Part shown: in pieces, positions 7,301-7,698 of the stretch | How positions within the stretch are numbered: the first letter of the stretch is position 1 | Layout of the letters: each line of letters begins with the position of its first letter | Origin: Burkholderiaceae bacterium | GTDB lineage: Bacteria; Pseudomonadota; Gammaproteobacteria; Burkholderiales; Burkholderiaceae | NCBI GenBank assembly: GCA_947470165.1 | Contig: CANISN010000072.1 | Location: 1-7,698, forward strand | Reading direction: 5' to 3' | DNA length: 7,698 bases | Position numbers and translations under genes: made by a program | The notes under the pieces: generated by a model | Seen by the model: the letters and a program-made list of their open reading frames with translations, nothing else | The model's database searches: none | What the model was told of the DNA's origin: nothing

Positions 7301-7698
7301 TTTCAGATAAATCATTTTCAGTTGTCATGGGACGCCGCTAAACAATCACATCAAGAAACAATTGCGAATATTGAGAGTGGTGCCTTAGCAATTGCGACTA
7401 AGGCGCAAGCAAAAGTACAAGCAGCAGAGCAGCCCGATCCAGAAATTCTGGAAGAGGGTACACACTTCCATAAATTATTAGAGTTCTTGACTGTGAATTC
7501 AGGCAATCAAGTGAAAGCACAAATGCCAAGCGAGCAAGAACTCATGAATTGGCTGAGTATTGATCAAGCGCATGCCAAAAAATTGATGGAACGTGTCCAG
7601 CTTGTAATGGATGCACCCCAACTAAAACCTTACCTCACAGAAAATCAGTGGGTACAAGCTTGGAACGAGATTGATATTGCTGATATACAAGGTAAAAG
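4376..7698 (+). CDS. addA: AddA-type subunit of AddAB: UvrD-like helicase with C-terminal nuclease (3' end outside window)
   Basis: An open frame of at least 1107 residues, running off the right edge; family members are usually about 1150-1250. It is a superfamily 1A helicase, the motor of the AddAB break-resection complex. Motifs in order: Walker A AGSGKT (23-28, Lys27), TFTRKAA (52-58), IDTFHGW (117-123), LIDEFQDTNP (405-414, DEFQ as motif II), VGDPKQSIYRFRRAD (439-453), LVKRR (607-611), MTIHGAKGLEAP (836-847) and LYVAMTRA (911-918, Arg917). A nuclease domain begins near EEGTHFHKLLEFL (His1030 or His1032), but its catalytic Asp and the DxK-type motif lie outside the window. A highly acidic stretch (about 796-828, 19 of 33 residues D or E) precedes motif V. 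The GTG at 4376 is chosen for its Shine-Dalgarno spacing and the GTGA overlap with addB. UvrD, Rep and PcrA are excluded by the fused nuclease and the addB partner; RecB is possible by motif alone but does not fit an AddB neighbour. Confidence 0.9.
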   Translation, partial: MSEKFDYPVACNPNHSVIVSACAGSGKTWLLVARMVRLLLAGAKPQEILALTFTRKAAQEMRDRLFGLLEQFSQLDDAQLIHELTTRGLDHAEAQKLLPQARALYLKVLMSPQSIVIDTFHGWFGKLLGAAPISAEVQPGFNLREDAKRLQEECMEDWWGGLSADLKKHYDVLLKEFGAFETDKFLMGNYSLFKQRGAWTFFLASCAAKGISPIEALAQCLPHLSLPNPLEEFWQRPGTVEDLQVMLQCFSNGTPTQQKSAAYIQAVIAHHVAGGSVMGIASKWQSYFLTQALTPLKDIATMAAPMRDYLAATGGDPTQITAIRNAWVDAYQAWFIWKNDQDAYAINAAWFAMSEAMLGHMQKTKESMRVRDFDDLEIGVSQLMADPANAAYLQARLDAKYRHILIDEFQDTNPLQWQILRAWLEGYGQDGSRPSVFIVGDPKQSIYRFRRADPRLFDSARQFLTTTLQAKALYQNATRRNAPQINEAVNKIFLMDCVPPSYEFAEQRTDWKAPAEDIAKHGFATKGEAMLLPLIERVEQDQAERTGSALDNPIEDAGLTVGVQQRYWEGQQVSRLILHVMATRQVIDKRDGKEYWRPARGSDFILLVKRRAYLSQFERALREAGLAYDSSRLGGLLNTLEIDDLIALLTVLVSPRHDLPLAQVLRSPIFSFTEQQMQTLSSHVGDSYSQHENESQTQTSWWDALQSSSVGSVQKAARYLERWRGLGEVLPVHDLLDLIYQESNLRVSYAISSQNLARAQVLANLDAFLELALNQDGGRYPSLSRFIEEINAMRRGDDDETPDEGDVEAEAEEDIGEVDLDSEMSEEDHHKRVRIMTIHGAKGLEAPFIIMLDANNTEWKAPKRGVLLDWSPDETSPSHLSLYTAKSLTDQREVIYQKENQVSENENWNVLYVAMTRAQQGLWISGVQSHIKDGINQKSWYGRALAAGIETVDTSEWGEDQSLPKQESRLLGSESFQINHFQLSWDAAKQSHQETIANIESGALAIATKAQAKVQAAEQPDPEILEEGTHFHKLLEFLTVNSGNQVKAQMPSEQELMNWLSIDQAHAKKLMERVQLVMDAPQLKPYLTENQWVQAWNEIDIADIQGK

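Noticed and set aside
1383..7698. Possibility that the nuclease-helicase pair is a phage-defence module
   Set aside because: Both genes match the housekeeping AddAB layout (order, length, motifs, coupling) and lie beside the core genes trxA and rho, with no integrase, repeats or composition shift.

Overview
The window looks like ordinary chromosomal DNA from a betaproteobacterium, probably Burkholderiales and possibly a Polynucleobacter-like organism of moderate GC. The evidence is the wording of its Rho (starts MQLSELK, has LHTGD and [13 protein letters not shown]) and of its thioredoxin, the addB-addA gene order, and codon use that is not GC-saturated. The genus is an inference from remembered family sequences, not from a search.

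Layout: positions 1-706 (minus) encode the first 235 residues of transcription termination factor Rho, cut by the left window edge. Positions 707-884 are an untranslated rho leader that is rich in C and poor in G on the transcribed strand. Positions 885-915 form a strong intrinsic terminator for the next gene, trxA (928-1254, minus, thioredoxin 1). A 128-base divergent spacer (1255-1382) separates trxA from a plus-strand pair. The first of the pair is addB (1383-4379, 998 aa, complete). It overlaps addA (4376-7698, at least 1107 aa, cut by the right edge) by four bases.

How the genes work together: trxA followed by rho on the same strand is a widely conserved neighbourhood, but here an intrinsic terminator separates them, so rho probably has its own promoter and leader control. 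AddB and AddA are the two subunits of a helicase-nuclease that resects double-strand breaks for RecA loading. AddA carries the ATP-driven UvrD-type motor and the start of a C-terminal nuclease domain. AddB carries an apparently ATP-dead helicase-like body and a PD-(D/E)XK nuclease flanked by four cysteines expected to hold an iron-sulfur cluster. The GTGA overlap and a Shine-Dalgarno sequence inside addB indicate translational coupling, which suits a 1:1 heterodimer.

I see no mobile element, CRISPR array, tRNA, rRNA or defence island, and no convincing new system. The points most worth a second look are the C-rich rho leader with its direct repeat, the acidic insert before helicase motif V of AddA, and the unusual addB start context.
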